From: Pseudomonadota bacterium
GTDB lineage: Bacteria > Pseudomonadota > Gammaproteobacteria > Burkholderiales > SG8-39
Reading direction: 5' to 3'
Length of the DNA stretch: 6,204 nucleotides
NCBI GenBank assembly: GCA_021848555.1
Contig: JAJZUN010000182.1
Span: 1 to 6,204 of the forward strand
This document shows, piece by piece, positions 5,714-6,204 of the stretch; within the stretch, counting starts at the first letter, position 1; each line of letters opens with the position of its first letter. The translations under genes were made by a program, and so were the position numbers. Under the pieces are notes generated by a model that was given only the letters and a program-made list of their open reading frames with translations, was not told the origin of the DNA and made no database searches.

Positions 5714-5741
5714 GAATTCCTCGCTACTCGGCGAAGAATTC
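5714..5741 (-). other. hairpin spanning the dnaJ stop codon
   Basis: On the minus strand GAATTCTTCGC and GCGAGGAATTC form an 11-bp stem (one G-U) with loop CGAGTA, which contains most of the TAG stop. No U-tract follows, so it is more likely an mRNA 3'-end structure than a terminator, or it is incidental. Confidence 0.4.
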
Positions 5742-6204
5742 CTTCACCTTGTCCATCCAGGATTTCGCCCGCGGGTTGTGCCGGTCGGCGTCCTTGACGT
5801 TGATCGCCTCCAGCTCGCGTAAAAGCTCTTTTTGCCGTTCGGTGAGGTGCACCGGAGTTTCAACCACCACGTGACACAGCAGGTCGCCGTGCGCGTGGCT
5901 GCGCACGCCCTTGATGCCTTTGCCGCGCAGGCGAAAGATCTTGCCGCTCTGGGTTTCTGCCGGGATCTTGATCCTGGCGGAGCCGGAGAGCGTCGGGATT
6001 TCGATCTCCCCGCCGAGGGCGGCGACGGTGAAACTGATGGGCATTTCGCAATGCAGGTCATTGTGGTCGCGCTGGAACACCGCATGCGGCTTCAGATGCA
6101 GCTGTACGTACAGGTCGCCCGGCGGCCCTCCGTTGACGCCGGCCTCGCCCTCGCCGGAGAGGCGGATGCGGTCGCCTTCGTCCACGCCGGCGGGAATCTT
6201 GACC
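5724..6204 (-). CDS. dnaJ: molecular chaperone DnaJ, C-terminal part
   Basis: Hsp40 co-chaperone that binds unfolded proteins and delivers them to DnaK, stimulating its ATPase. The window holds about the last 160 codons; the J domain, Gly/Phe region and zinc finger lie beyond the right edge. The visible part corresponds to the substrate-binding C-terminal domains: [20 protein letters not shown] at the open end, [37 protein letters not shown] and [13 protein letters not shown]. The dimerisation tail follows, ending [13 protein letters not shown]. These match E. coli DnaJ almost segment by segment. The gene is open at 6204, so a start within the window, such as the GTG at 6185, is not real. It is convergent with cysS; grpE and dnaK would be expected further right, which cannot be checked here. 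Confidence 0.97.
   Translation of the reverse strand, partial: VKIPAGVDEGDRIRLSGEGEAGVNGGPPGDLYVQLHLKPHAVFQRDHNDLHCEMPISFTVAALGGEIEIPTLSGSARIKIPAETQSGKIFRLRGKGIKGVRSHAHGDLLCHVVVETPVHLTERQKELLRELEAINVKDADRHNPRAKSWMDKVKEFFAE

Larger units (their letters stand above)
5389..5723. other. palindrome-rich non-coding region between cysS and dnaJ
   Basis: This 335-bp stretch between the convergent cysS and dnaJ ends has no credible gene. It holds two 51-bp palindromes, two GC-rich hairpins, a short GCCGA/TCGGC palindrome (5543-5554), an imperfect direct repeat and an odd palindrome TGTAGCCTACA (5694-5704). A plus-strand frame over 5421-5669 runs through all of these and resembles no protein I know. 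No canonical terminator with a T-tract is evident for either gene, so the hairpins may serve that purpose. Confidence 0.75.

Noticed and set aside
5389..5723. A CRISPR array or tRNA gene in the repeat region
   Set aside because: Repeats are only two in number with unequal surroundings and no regular spacers, and no cloverleaf with T-loop or anticodon arm can be drawn.

Overview
The window is compact, GC-rich chromosomal DNA (roughly 60% G+C by eye) from a Gram-negative proteobacterium, most likely a betaproteobacterium. The lipid A enzyme LpxH, a periplasmic cyclophilin with a Sec signal and CysRS/DnaJ sequences close to the E. coli proteins support Gram-negative. The betaproteobacterial placement is an inference from gene order and composition. 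Nothing indicates a phage, plasmid or genomic island.

Layout. Positions 1-3794 carry a minus-strand cluster. In transcription order it is: a secreted TPR protein with a C-terminal NTF2-like domain; an exported YkuD-type L,D-transpeptidase/carboxypeptidase with the same kind of C-terminal domain; periplasmic cyclophilin PpiA; cytoplasmic cyclophilin PpiB; and the 5' part of lpxH, which leaves the window at base 1. Most of the cluster concerns the envelope: peptidoglycan side-chain processing, periplasmic proline isomerisation and lipid A synthesis. Positions 3795-3951 are a divergent control region. cysS (cysteinyl-tRNA synthetase) runs rightward over 3952-5388. Positions 5389-5723 are a non-coding region full of palindromes and repeats. 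The 3' part of dnaJ (minus strand) fills 5724-6204.

Three things stand out. (1) Between cysS and dnaJ there are two palindromes of identical geometry (21-nt arm, 9-nt loop, 21-nt arm). They share only their inner core, have inverted loops, and each is flanked at 1 nt distance by a GC-rich hairpin on its inner side. An imperfect 31/32-nt direct repeat lies in the same region. This looks like an inverted-pair (BIME/REPIN-like) element that I cannot assign to a known family. (2) The cysS leader ends in a terminator-like hairpin with a T6 tract three bases before the ATG, no Shine-Dalgarno is visible, and an alternative upstream pairing could disrupt the hairpin: a candidate attenuator. (3) The TPR protein and the L,D-transpeptidase, which abut exactly, resemble each other at both ends and differ in the middle, suggesting paralogous partners with a shared localisation or ligand-binding module.

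I found no clear previously undescribed multi-gene system. The protein-coding genes are mostly ordinary housekeeping and envelope genes; the novelty, if any, lies in the intergenic repeats, the cysS leader and the paired NTF2-domain proteins.
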